Source: an uncultured Synechococcus sp.
GTDB lineage: Bacteria; Cyanobacteriota; Cyanobacteriia; PCC-6307; Cyanobiaceae
Length of the DNA stretch: 14,011 nt
Reading direction: 5' to 3'
Assembly: GCA_913020095.1 (NCBI GenBank)
Contig: CAJWAH010000017.1
Coordinates: 1-14,011 of the forward strand
Below are positions 6,973-13,252 of this stretch, piece by piece. The notes beneath the pieces were generated by a model, which saw only the letters and a program-made list of their open reading frames with translations, was not told the DNA's origin and searched no databases. Made by a program: the position numbers and the translations under genes. Position 1 is the first letter of the stretch, and the number at the start of each line of letters is the position of its first letter.

Positions 6973-8058
6973 TTAGGCCAGACCTAGACGGGAAAACAGC
7001 GCAGCGAAGTCGCAGTGCTCTGCCACCATCCGGGCCGCATAGGTGGCCTTCACCGCTTCATGCAGGCGGACATGGCCAAAGGCCTTCTCAATCACCGCCA
7101 CCGTGGCCAGGGTGTCGTGCTCCACCTTGAGCAGGGGAACATCGAGTTCTTGGGCGCGACTCACCAGCTGCGGCAGGGGATCACCTGCACCAGTGAGGAT
7201 CAGGCACTGGGTGGATGCCTCCAGGGCAGCCAACTGGATATCGGTGCGGTCCGCGCCAGTGACCACGGCCATGTTGCGCTGCTGACGGAACACCTCCATG
7301 GCGGAGTTCACGTTCATGGCGCCGATGCTGAGGGTTTCCACCAGCAGGTCTTTGCGCTCGCGGCAGCACAACATCTCAGCGCGCAAGCGCTGCACCAGCT
7401 CACCAACGGTGACGCTGCGCAGCAGCGGGCTACGGGGCAACAGCCCATAGAGGGGCAAACCCAAGGCCTCCAAGGCGGGGCTGAGCTCGGCGCGCAGGGC
7501 TGTGATCTGATCGGGCTCAACGTTGTTGAGCACCACTCCAAGCAGTTGATCGCCCAGCAGGGCTTTGGCCTGCAGCAAGGGCTCAACGCTGCCGGCGTCC
7601 TCCCAGGCATGGGCCAACAACACTGGCGCCTGCAGGCCATGGGCCAACTGGGGCAGGCTGAGGCCAAACAGCAGACCCTCGTTCAAGGAACCAGCCGCTT
7701 CCAGCAGGGTGATTCCCTCGCCAGCCCCCAGCACCCCGCGCAATTGCTCAAGCGCTTGCTCAGGTGCCACCAAGCTGCCGGTAGCCAACTGCTGTTTGGT
7801 GGGTTCTGGCGTGCTGGAGGTGAGCGAGGGAAGCAGGGCGCTTGGCGGCAGATCAAAGATTTCCCCAACGAAGCGCACGTCGTCGTCGATCAGGGTGTCG
7901 CCACCGGTGTGCTGCTCAATGCTGGTGGCCAGCGGCTTGCCGTAGCGCAGGCTCTGGCCCTTATCGCGCAGCTGCTGCACCAAGCCCATCACCAGGGCCG
8001 ACTTGCCACTGAAGGGTTCGCAGGAACCCACCAAAAGAGTGGCACCGGAGTGGCCCAT
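6973..8058 (-). CDS. BioD-like P-loop / DRTGG protein (phosphotransacetylase N-terminal type, no catalytic domain)
   Basis: 361 residues from ATG at 8056-8058. The N-terminal part is a BioD/CobB-like P-loop domain: GSCEPFSGKSALVMGLVQQL (11-30) holds a modified Walker A, LLEAAGSLNEGLLFG (118-132) is the second active-site strand, and LLGVVLNNV (172-180) closes the fold. A DRTGG domain follows at about 216-328 (LSIGAMNVNSAMEVF, VTGADRTDIQLAAL). The naming motif is changed to DRTD (270-273). Some enteric Pta proteins carry these two domains before the acetyltransferase; here that domain is absent, so phosphotransacetylase activity is not expected. A regulatory or ligand-sensing role is inferred. 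Next gene: DprA-like, 48 bases on. Confidence 0.85.
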   Translation of the reverse strand: MGHSGATLLVGSCEPFSGKSALVMGLVQQLRDKGQSLRYGKPLATSIEQHTGGDTLIDDDVRFVGEIFDLPPSALLPSLTSSTPEPTKQQLATGSLVAPEQALEQLRGVLGAGEGITLLEAAGSLNEGLLFGLSLPQLAHGLQAPVLLAHAWEDAGSVEPLLQAKALLGDQLLGVVLNNVEPDQITALRAELSPALEALGLPLYGLLPRSPLLRSVTVGELVQRLRAEMLCCRERKDLLVETLSIGAMNVNSAMEVFRQQRNMAVVTGADRTDIQLAALEASTQCLILTGAGDPLPQLVSRAQELDVPLLKVEHDTLATVAVIEKAFGHVRLHEAVKATYAARMVAEHCDFAALFSRLGLA

Positions 8059-8113
8059 GGCAGTGGCTTGGAGTGATGGGAAAATCTACCGAGTTGGCAA
8101 CAGAACAGCCTTG

Positions 8114-8815
8114 ATGCCGTTGTTTCAAGGCCAACGCTGCGGCGTAACTGGAGCCAGCGGCAGCTTGGGGCGGGCCCTGCTGCTCGCCCTGCATCGCCAA
8201 GGCGCCATCCCCGTGGCCTTGAGCTCCAGCCCTGGGCCCATTCGACTGCAGGACGGTGATCAGGAGCTGGAGATCGAAACCATCGCCTGGAAGGTGGGCG
8301 AGGAAGAGGCGCTGCGTCCGCAGCTGGAGTCGCTGCAACTGCTGGTGATCAACCACGGCATCAACCGCATGGGCGCCCGTGATGCCCAATCCACCGCCGA
8401 CAGCCTCGAGGTGAACCTGGGCAGCGCCCTGCGGCTGATGGAACTTTTTTTGGAAACCGCTAAGCCCGGTGATGACCGCGAACTGTGGGTGAACACCTCG
8501 GAAGCCGAGGTCAACCCGGCGTTCAGTCCGCTCTATGAGATCAGCAAACGGGCCCTCGGTCAGCTGGTCAGCCTCAGGCGCATCGATGCGGTGTGCACCG
8601 TGCGCCGGCTGGTGTTGGGGCCCTTCCGTTCAGCGCTGAACCCCTATGGGTTCATGCAGGCCAGCGGAGTGGCCACTGCTGTGCTGCGCCAAGCAGCCGC
8701 CGGACGTGAACTGATCATCGTCAGCCCCAATCCGCTCACCTGGCTCCTGATGCCGCTGACCTGCTGGGGGCGCGAGCGCTACTACCGCTGGTTCACACAG
8801 CGTCCCGGTCCGTAA
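8114..8815 (+). CDS. Short-chain dehydrogenase/reductase (SDR)
   Basis: 233 residues from ATG 8114, chosen because the Rossmann strand begins at once ([13 protein letters not shown]); an in-frame ATG at 8057 would add 19 residues and overlaps the divergent start. Motifs: TGASGSLG (12-19, dinucleotide binding), NHG (80-82), Asn101, NTSEAE with Ser129, and YEISK with Tyr141/Lys145. Ser, Tyr and Lys of the active site are intact. The [20 protein letters not shown] region closely resembles the C-terminal half of cyanobacterial 'sterol desaturase/short-chain dehydrogenase' fusion proteins, here without the desaturase. Substrate unknown. The last 23 bases overlap the 3' end of map on the other strand. 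Confidence 0.87.
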   Translation: MPLFQGQRCGVTGASGSLGRALLLALHRQGAIPVALSSSPGPIRLQDGDQELEIETIAWKVGEEEALRPQLESLQLLVINHGINRMGARDAQSTADSLEVNLGSALRLMELFLETAKPGDDRELWVNTSEAEVNPAFSPLYEISKRALGQLVSLRRIDAVCTVRRLVLGPFRSALNPYGFMQASGVATAVLRQAAAGRELIIVSPNPLTWLLMPLTCWGRERYYRWFTQRPGP

Positions 8816-9626
8816 GGATTTCGTAGCCGCTATCGGTCACCAGCACGGTGTGCTCCCACTGGGCCGAAAGGCTGCCGTCCTGGGTCACAACGGTCCAGTG
8901 GTCTTTGAGGGTGCGGCAGTTTTTGGCGCCGGCATTGAGGATCGGCTCCACAGCCAAGGTCATGCCTGAGCGCAGCTGCACATTGGGCAGATCGCGGGTG
9001 CGGTAGTTGAAGACCGAGGGCTCCTCGTGCAGATTGCGGCCAACGCCGTGGCCGGTGTAGTCCTCCACAACGGCGTAGCCATTGGCTTCAACGTGATCTT
9101 GGACCGCGCCAGCGATGTCGAGCAGGGTGCGGCCGGCTTTGATCTGGGACAAGCCCTGCATCAATGATTCCTGGGCCACGCGGGAGAGACGCTCAGCCTC
9201 TTCTGAGATGGAGCCGACGCCAATCGTGACGCAGCTATCGCCGTGATAGCCCTCATAGAAAGCGCCGGTGTCGACCTTGAGCAGGTCGCCATCACGGATC
9301 ACCCGCTTTTTGCTGGGGATGCCGTGCACCACTTCGTTATTGATGCTGGCGCAGATCGTTCCCGTGAAGCCGTGATAGCCCTTGAAGCTGGGCACAGCCC
9401 CCATGGAGCGGATGCGCTCTTCGGCATAGGCATCGAGCTCACCGGTGGTCATGCCGGGCTTCACCAGCCCCATGATTTCTTTGAGCACCGTGGCCACGAT
9501 GCGGCCCGATTGGCGCATGATGCCGATCTCGCGCTCGGACTTGATCTCGATGCCGCGGCGGTTATTACTGATGCGAGGACCGGTCTGGGGCTTCGAGGAC
9601 GCCATCAGCTCTGCGAACAAGTTCAT
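8793..9626 (-). CDS. map: Methionine aminopeptidase, type I
   Basis: 277 residues. Removes the initiator methionine from new proteins; dinuclear metal enzyme of the cytosol. I chose ATG at 9624-9626 ([10 protein letters not shown]), the usual picocyanobacterial start, not the 40 codons upstream that overlap the divergent gene. The five metal ligands are all present: Asp119 (LLKVDTGA), Asp130 (GYHGDSC), His193 ([10 protein letters not shown]), Glu227 (LAVEPIL) and Glu258 (QWEHTV); substrate His101 is in NNEVVHGIP. The first about 25 residues are a variable N-terminal extension. Divergent from the PepSY-type gene with a 68-base gap; tail overlaps the SDR gene by 23 bases. It is near rplS, another translation gene. 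Confidence 0.97.
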   Translation of the reverse strand: MNLFAELMASSKPQTGPRISNNRRGIEIKSEREIGIMRQSGRIVATVLKEIMGLVKPGMTTGELDAYAEERIRSMGAVPSFKGYHGFTGTICASINNEVVHGIPSKKRVIRDGDLLKVDTGAFYEGYHGDSCVTIGVGSISEEAERLSRVAQESLMQGLSQIKAGRTLLDIAGAVQDHVEANGYAVVEDYTGHGVGRNLHEEPSVFNYRTRDLPNVQLRSGMTLAVEPILNAGAKNCRTLKDHWTVVTQDGSLSAQWEHTVLVTDSGYEILTDRDAV

Positions 9627-9694
9627 CTCAGCAAAAGCAGGCGTCAGTACTTTCAAGCTATCAATGCTGTCCGTCTTGTCGCGGAGCTGCACCG

Positions 9695-9973
9695 ATGAGC
9701 ACCTGGTTGCTGCGGATCCGCCGCTGGCATGGACGCCTGGCTCCAATCGTCCTGCTGCCCCTGCTCATCACGGTCAGCACTGGGCTGGGCTACCGCCTGA
9801 TGCGGGATTGGGGCGGCTGGGGCCGAGACCAAGCCCACTGGTTGATGCAACTGCATGAGGGGGAATGGCTGGGCGCCCATGGCGAAACGATTTACGTCGT
9901 GCTCAATGGGCTGGGCTTGATCTGGATGCTCAGCACCGGAGCGCTGATGCTTCTGGGGAAATGGTTGAGGTGA
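9695..9973 (+). CDS. Small PepSY-associated membrane protein
   Basis: 92 residues, two membrane helices at about 14-34 and 66-88. The first reads [20 protein letters not shown], with the histidine and TG-L pattern of PepSY-associated transmembrane proteins; the short extracytoplasmic loop carries LHEGEWLG. It is one helix pair only, much shorter than full PepSY reductase-like proteins. The histidines could ligate metal or haem, but this is not shown. The gene ends 62 bases before the rplS ATG on the same strand, so read-through into rplS is possible. Confidence 0.75.
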   Translation: MSTWLLRIRRWHGRLAPIVLLPLLITVSTGLGYRLMRDWGGWGRDQAHWLMQLHEGEWLGAHGETIYVVLNGLGLIWMLSTGALMLLGKWLR

Positions 9974-10003
9974 AGGGGTAAGCTGGACCCTTGGCCCGCT
10001 ACG

Positions 10004-10024
10004 GCAACTCACCTGTTGAGTTGC
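10004..10024 (+). promoter_or_regulatory. Perfect hairpin in the rplS leader
   Basis: Arms GCAACTCA (10004-10011) and TGAGTTGC (10017-10024), 8 perfect base pairs with a 5-base loop CCTGT. It ends 11 bases before the ATG of rplS at 10036 and no T-run follows, so it is a leader structure, not a terminator. The start has no clear Shine-Dalgarno sequence. L19 leader elements that regulate rplS are known in other phyla; whether this one binds L19 is inferred. Confidence 0.5.
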
Positions 10025-10035
10025 ATCGAATCGCA

Positions 10036-10500
10036 ATGACCGCAGAGGAAACAGCAGCAAAGACCGAGGAGACCGCTGTAGCCAGCGCCACCGAGGAAGC
10101 CCCTGCCAAGAAGGCAGCCGCGGCCAAGGTCAGCACGCGCAAGCTGAGCGCCGAAGAGCTGATGCGCTCGTTTGAAGAAGGTCAGATCAAGTCCGATCTT
10201 CCTGACGTTTACGTGGGCGACACCGTCAAGGTGGGCGTCCGCATCCGTGAGGGCAACAAAGAGCGCGTTCAGCCCTACGAGGGTGTGGTGATCGCCAAGC
10301 GCCACGGCGGCATGCACGAAACCATCACCGTGCGCCGAATCTTCCAGGGCATTGGCGTGGAGCGGGTGTTCATGATCCACAGCCCCCAGGTGGCCTCCAT
10401 CAAGGTGGAGCGCCGCGGCAAGGTGCGTCGCGCCAAGCTCTTCTATCTGCGCGAGCGGATGGGCAAAGCCACCCGGGTCAAGCAGCGCTTCGATCGCTGA
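10036..10500 (+). CDS. rplS: 50S ribosomal protein L19
   Basis: 154 residues from ATG 10036; an in-frame TTG at 9991 would add 15 residues across a leader hairpin and is not favoured. Residues 1-37 are an Ala/Glu/Lys-rich extension ([17 protein letters not shown]) common in picocyanobacteria. The L19 core follows: [17 protein letters not shown], then [37 protein letters not shown] and the basic end [21 protein letters not shown]19 sits at the 30S-50S interface near bridge B8. It leads a translation block with tRNA-Trp, PSHCP, tRNA-Asp and gltX. Confidence 0.97.
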   Translation: MTAEETAAKTEETAVASATEEAPAKKAAAAKVSTRKLSAEELMRSFEEGQIKSDLPDVYVGDTVKVGVRIREGNKERVQPYEGVVIAKRHGGMHETITVRRIFQGIGVERVFMIHSPQVASIKVERRGKVRRAKLFYLRERMGKATRVKQRFDR

Positions 10501-10525
10501 CACAGCAGCCCGCCCAGGGCCGCTT

Positions 10526-10548
10526 CCGGTGCCTAGAGTCAGCACCGG
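10526..10548 (+). terminator. Hairpin after rplS, possible weak terminator or attenuator
   Basis: Arms CCGGTGC (10526-10532) and GCACCGG (10542-10548), 7 perfect pairs, loop CTAGAGTCA, followed only by CTTTGG. Without a strong T-run it is a weak intrinsic terminator at best. Its 3' arm can alternatively pair with GGTGC at 10553-10557, the outer part of the tRNA-Trp clamp. Confidence 0.45.
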
Positions 10549-10552
10549 CTTT

Positions 10553-10651
10553 GGTGCATCGCCTCCTGCGCCGTTAGTTCAGTTGGTAGAACGCAGGTCT
10601 CCAAAACCTGATGTCGGGGGTTCGAGTCCTCCACGGCGCGTGCGATGCACC
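10553..10651 (+). repeat. 10-bp inverted repeat enclosing tRNA-Trp
   Basis: GGTGCATCGC at 10553-10562 and its perfect complement GCGATGCACC at 10642-10651. The 5' arm ends 5 bases before the tRNA and the 3' arm begins 2 bases after the last tRNA base, so in the transcript it would extend the acceptor stem into a long helix. CTTTTG follows the 3' arm, so it may also aid 3' processing or termination. Confidence 0.7.
10568..10640 (+). tRNA. trnW: tRNA-Trp (CCA anticodon)
   Basis: 73 bases with full cloverleaf: acceptor GCGCCGT/ACGGCGC, D stem GTTC/GAAC, anticodon stem CAGGT/ACCTG with loop CTCCAAA (anticodon CCA, reads UGG), T stem GGGGG/CCTCC with loop TTCGAGT, discriminator G. The 3' CCA is not encoded. 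It lies between rplS and PSHCP on the same strand. Confidence 0.97.
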
Positions 10652-10690
10652 TTTTGTCCACTTTTTGAGGTTTGAATCGAGGCCTAAAGC

Positions 10691-10879
10691 ATGGAATTGG
10701 ATCTTCAACCTGGTGATGTTGTGAAGGTGCTCGAATCCGCAGCCCTCGGTTGGGTGCGGGCCAGGGTGATCCGCGTCAAATCTGGCGGTCGTGTTGTGGT
10801 TCAAAGCGATCAGGGTCGTGAATTCACCGCCCGGGGCAACCAGGTGCGACTGATCGAACCCGCTGGTTTCCACAACTAG
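10691..10879 (+). CDS. Prochlorococcus/Synechococcus hyper-conserved protein (PSHCP), Tudor-like
   Basis: 62 residues, MELDLQPGDVVKVLESAALG to PAGFHN, with GAGG at 10679-10682, 8 bases before the ATG. From memory this is PSHCP: a 62-residue protein nearly unchanged across marine picocyanobacteria and absent elsewhere, reported to associate with the ribosome and photosystem proteins and to have a Tudor fold with RNA-binding ability. The sequence fits a small beta-barrel: GDVVKVLES, WVRARVIRVKSGGRVVVQSD, EFTARGNQVRLIEP. Basic residues Arg23, Arg25, Arg28, Lys30 and Arg34 could contact RNA. Its position between tRNA-Trp and tRNA-Asp and beside rplS and gltX supports a role in translation. It ends at an intrinsic terminator 50 bases on. 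The last residues were not checked against other strains. Confidence 0.85.
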   Translation: MELDLQPGDVVKVLESAALGWVRARVIRVKSGGRVVVQSDQGREFTARGNQVRLIEPAGFHN

Positions 10880-10928
10880 TTCAAAGCCTTTGCCTCACAA
10901 GCGCTCTGGGCGCTTCATCACCTCATTC

Positions 10929-10964
10929 AACCGGCCCTGTCACTTGGCAGTTGCCGGTTTTTTT
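10929..10964 (+). terminator. Intrinsic terminator after PSHCP
   Basis: Arms AACCGGC (10929-10935) and GCCGGTT (10953-10959) with an inner helix CTGTC/GGCAG (one G-T pair) around ACTT, then a run of seven T at 10958-10964. It ends the rplS - tRNA-Trp - PSHCP transcript and separates it from tRNA-Asp - gltX. Confidence 0.85.
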
Positions 10965-11001
10965 ATGCCCAAAAAATCACACGCTCCCCGGCAACAATTG
11001 G

Positions 11002-11031
11002 TTGACGGAGGGACCCTCCAGACCCAATACT
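11002..11031 (+). promoter_or_regulatory. Candidate promoter with palindromic spacer
   Basis: TTGACG (11002-11007) matches the -35 consensus in five of six bases. AATACT (11026-11031) matches -10 in four of six, with an 18-base spacer. The spacer region holds the palindrome GGAGGGACCCTCC (11007-11019), a possible operator. Transcription would start near 11038, about 95 bases before tRNA-Asp. The rest of this 252-base gap (10880-11131) holds the terminator and several short inverted repeats, such as TGGTTACTAACCA (11099-11111). No gene was seen. Confidence 0.45.
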
Positions 11032-11131
11032 GGTCGTTCCTCCAAGTGAGGACATGGGCGTGTTTCGAGCGCTGTAAACCCATCACTTTCACCGTGATTG
11101 GTTACTAACCAGCAGCCCGAAGTTCGGTCAT

Positions 11132-11205
11132 GGGACCGTAGTTCAACCGGTTAGAGCACCGCCCTGTCACGGCGGAAGTTGCGGGTTCGAATCCCGTCGG
11201 TCCCG
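11132..11205 (+). tRNA. trnD: tRNA-Asp (GTC anticodon)
   Basis: 74 bases with full cloverleaf: acceptor GGGACCG/CGGTCCC, D stem GTTC/GAGC, anticodon stem CCGCC/GGCGG with loop CTGTCAC (anticodon GTC), T stem GCGGG/CCCGT (one G-T pair) with loop TTCGAAT, discriminator G. No encoded CCA. gltX starts 20 bases later, so the two may share one transcript. Confidence 0.97.
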
Positions 11206-11225
11206 TTTTCACCTCAACAGCCTCA

Positions 11226-12539
11226 ATGGTGCGTGTTCGTCTGGCCCCCAGCCCAACGGGAACGCTTCATATCGGCACCGCGCGCACGGCGGTGTTCAAC
11301 TGGCTGTATGCGCGGCGCCATGGCGGCGAGTTTGTGCTGCGCATTGAAGACACCGACAAAGAGCGCAGCAAAAGCGAATACACCAGCAACATCCTTGATG
11401 GCCTGAGCTGGTTGGGCATCGACTGGGATGCCGAGCCCGTCATCCAGAGCGAGCGGGTGGAGCAGCACCGCCAAGCAATCCAACAACTGCTGGATGCCGG
11501 GCTGGCCTACCGCTGTTACGCCTCAGAAGAGGAGCTCAACGCCATGCGCGAGGCCCAGATGGCCAGCAAGCAAGCGCCGCGTTACGACAACCGCCACCGC
11601 AACCTCAGCCCCGAGCAGGAAGCCGCCTATCAAGCCGAAGGACGCCAGGCCACGGTGCGCTTCCGCATCGATGACAGCCGCAGCATCCAGTGGAACGACC
11701 TGGTGCGCGGCGCCATGAGCTGGAGCGGAGCCGACCTGGGCGGCGACATGGTGATCGCCCGGCGCGCTCCAGCCGATCAAATCGGCGATCCGCTTTACAA
11801 CCTCGTGGTGGTGGTTGATGACGCCGCCATGGCCATCACCCATGTGATCCGCGGTGAAGACCACATCGCCAACACCGCCAAGCAACTGCTGCTCTACGAA
11901 GCCCTGGGGCTGCCGCTGCCTGCGTTCGCCCACACCCCGCTGATCCTCAACCAAGAGGGCCGCAAGCTCTCCAAGCGCGATGGCGTCACCTCGGTGAGCG
12001 ACTTCCGCGGCATGGGCTACACCGCCAGCGCCCTGGCCAACTACATGACCCTGCTGGGCTGGTCGCCGCCGGAGGGCATGGGCGAGCGCTTTTCCTTGGC
12101 CGAGGCCGCCAAGGTGTTCGACTTCCAACGCGTCAACAAAGCCGGCGCCCGCTTTGATTGGGACAAGCTCAACTGGCTCAACGGCCAAGTGCTGCATGAG
12201 CTTGGTGCCGCAGAGCTCAACCGCCGGCTCACCCCGCTCTGGCAAGAGGCAGGCTTTGAGACCGCTAGCCGCAGCCAAGCTTGGCTGGAGCAACTCTGCG
12301 AGCTGCTGGGCCCCTCCCTGACGCTGCTGGCCGATGGCGTGGAGCAAGCCCGACCATTTTTTGAAACGCCCTCCCTCAAGGACGACGCTCAGCAGCAACT
12401 GCAACAACCCGGAGCCAAAGAGGCCCTCAAGGCCCTGCTCACCTCACTGAGCGACGAGCCGCTGCAGGCCGAACAGGCCAAAGCCCTACTCAGTGATGCC
12501 TGCAAGGCCGCTGATACCGAACGTAGTTTTTCTGGCTGA
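11226..12539 (+). CDS. gltX: Glutamyl-tRNA synthetase, 3' end replaced at a sequence junction
   Basis: Charges tRNA-Glu (and, in cyanobacteria, tRNA-Gln for GatCAB correction); Glu-tRNA also feeds tetrapyrrole and chlorophyll synthesis. Starts [17 protein letters not shown], with the HIGH-type motif at His15-Thr18, [10 protein letters not shown] (39-48), [20 protein letters not shown] (191-210) and the KMSKS-type motif KLSKR (247-251). The anticodon-binding half follows. Residues 1-429 are authentic; the last eight (DTERSFSG, from base 12513) come from foreign sequence. Usual length is about 475, so some 45-50 C-terminal residues are missing. The reading frame ends at 12539 but the real gene does not end there. 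The start is 20 bases after tRNA-Asp; no Shine-Dalgarno is visible. Confidence 0.93.
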   Translation: MVRVRLAPSPTGTLHIGTARTAVFNWLYARRHGGEFVLRIEDTDKERSKSEYTSNILDGLSWLGIDWDAEPVIQSERVEQHRQAIQQLLDAGLAYRCYASEEELNAMREAQMASKQAPRYDNRHRNLSPEQEAAYQAEGRQATVRFRIDDSRSIQWNDLVRGAMSWSGADLGGDMVIARRAPADQIGDPLYNLVVVVDDAAMAITHVIRGEDHIANTAKQLLLYEALGLPLPAFAHTPLILNQEGRKLSKRDGVTSVSDFRGMGYTASALANYMTLLGWSPPEGMGERFSLAEAAKVFDFQRVNKAGARFDWDKLNWLNGQVLHELGAAELNRRLTPLWQEAGFETASRSQAWLEQLCELLGPSLTLLADGVEQARPFFETPSLKDDAQQQLQQPGAKEALKALLTSLSDEPLQAEQAKALLSDACKAADTERSFSG

Positions 12540-13252
12540 ATCAAATCCAGCCTCGCTATCAGCATTTCGCGTTCACTACTATCCGAAACAACGCCAAGAT
12601 CATCACGGAAATGCGACTTGATACGAGCAAGACAATCAGGCGACTCAAGCCCCTCTGCCCGATTGATAAAATCATTTACAATTTCATCAGCACGTCCCTC
12701 GCTGACGGCTTTGGCAATCAACAGAACTGATGCAGCAAGTTCCGAGCTTGGATGATATAAAATATTGGCGCGTGCCATCGCTTTTAACCGGCTTTGTTCA
12801 TCATCATCAGCAAGCTGTACATGCGGGGCAACACCCGCCTCAATTGGAAAGCGTCGCAAAATTGACTGGCAGAAAGAATGCACAGTCTCGACACGCGGCC
12901 CATCATCATTATCCAAAATTTTGGCAAATAGGCTTCGTGCCCGACGGCGCATATCCTGACTTGGCGTGACGATGCCCATATTTTCCAAATCTTGGCCAAG
13001 CGCCTTTGCCGGAATCGTTGCCCAATCGGCAAGACGTTTGAAAATACGATTACGCATTTCAGCCGCCGCCGCGCGTGTATAGGTTACGCATAAAATACCA
13101 TCTGCTGGTGCACCGGATAACAACAAGCGAAGCACCCGATCGGTTAGCAGTTTGGTTTTGCCAGTGCCCGCATTCGCCGACACAAATACCGAAGCCGCAG
13201 GATCAGAAGCCTTCGCCTGATTTGCACTGGCGCGAGCAATCATCTCATTCAT
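12389..13252 (-). CDS. addA: AddA double-strand-break repair helicase, N-terminal part, cut at the junction
   Basis: ATP-dependent helicase subunit of the AddAB helicase-nuclease, which processes DNA ends for recombination. I chose ATG 13252 because GGAG lies 9 bases upstream and the start overlaps the addB stop; ATG at 13258 or 13243 is possible. Motifs: Walker [10 protein letters not shown] (25-33), [10 protein letters not shown] (57-66, motif Ia) and [20 protein letters not shown] (122-141). This is the alphaproteobacterial UvrD/RecB-like form. Only bases about 12513-13252 (about 246 residues) are real addA; the frame continues to 12389 through antisense gltX and is meaningless there. A complete AddA is usually above 1100 residues. 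Confidence 0.88.
   Translation of the reverse strand: MNEMIARASANQAKASDPAASVFVSANAGTGKTKLLTDRVLRLLLSGAPADGILCVTYTRAAAAEMRNRIFKRLADWATIPAKALGQDLENMGIVTPSQDMRRRARSLFAKILDNDDGPRVETVHSFCQSILRRFPIEAGVAPHVQLADDDEQSRLKAMARANILYHPSSELAASVLLIAKAVSEGRADEIVNDFINRAEGLESPDCLARIKSHFRDDLGVVSDSSEREMLIARLDLIQPEKLRSVSAALQASLSRALACSACSGSSLSEVSRALRASLAPGCCSCC
12507..12520. other. Junction between picocyanobacterial and alphaproteobacterial sequence
   Basis: Before this point the plus-strand frame is gltX; after it the minus-strand frame is addA. Both genes lose homology at the same place, within about 14 bases. GC changes from 35/60 (12361-12420) to 25/60 (12661-12720). No insertion sequence, tRNA, integrase or repeat marks the join. 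Most probably an assembly or library chimera. Confidence 0.8.

Noticed and set aside
7015..8076. 353-codon frame antisense to the BioD-like/DRTGG gene
   Set aside because: Composition is Gln/His/Gly/Leu-rich, typical of the complement of a GC-rich gene; the minus-strand protein has a P-loop and DRTGG domain.
9627..9746. 40-codon N-terminal extension of map
   Set aside because: It overlaps the start of the divergent membrane gene, and the known family start MNLFAEL lies at 9626.
10890..11108. 72-codon frame after PSHCP
   Set aside because: It runs through the intrinsic terminator (10929-10964) and the candidate promoter; no family resemblance.
11523..12407. Long open frame (294 codons) antisense to gltX
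   Set aside because: Shadow of a high-GC gene; no recognisable domain, and gltX on the plus strand has clear catalytic motifs.
12389..12512. Apparent C-terminal part of addA ([18 protein letters not shown] and onward)
   Set aside because: This is the complement of gltX beyond the junction, not helicase sequence.
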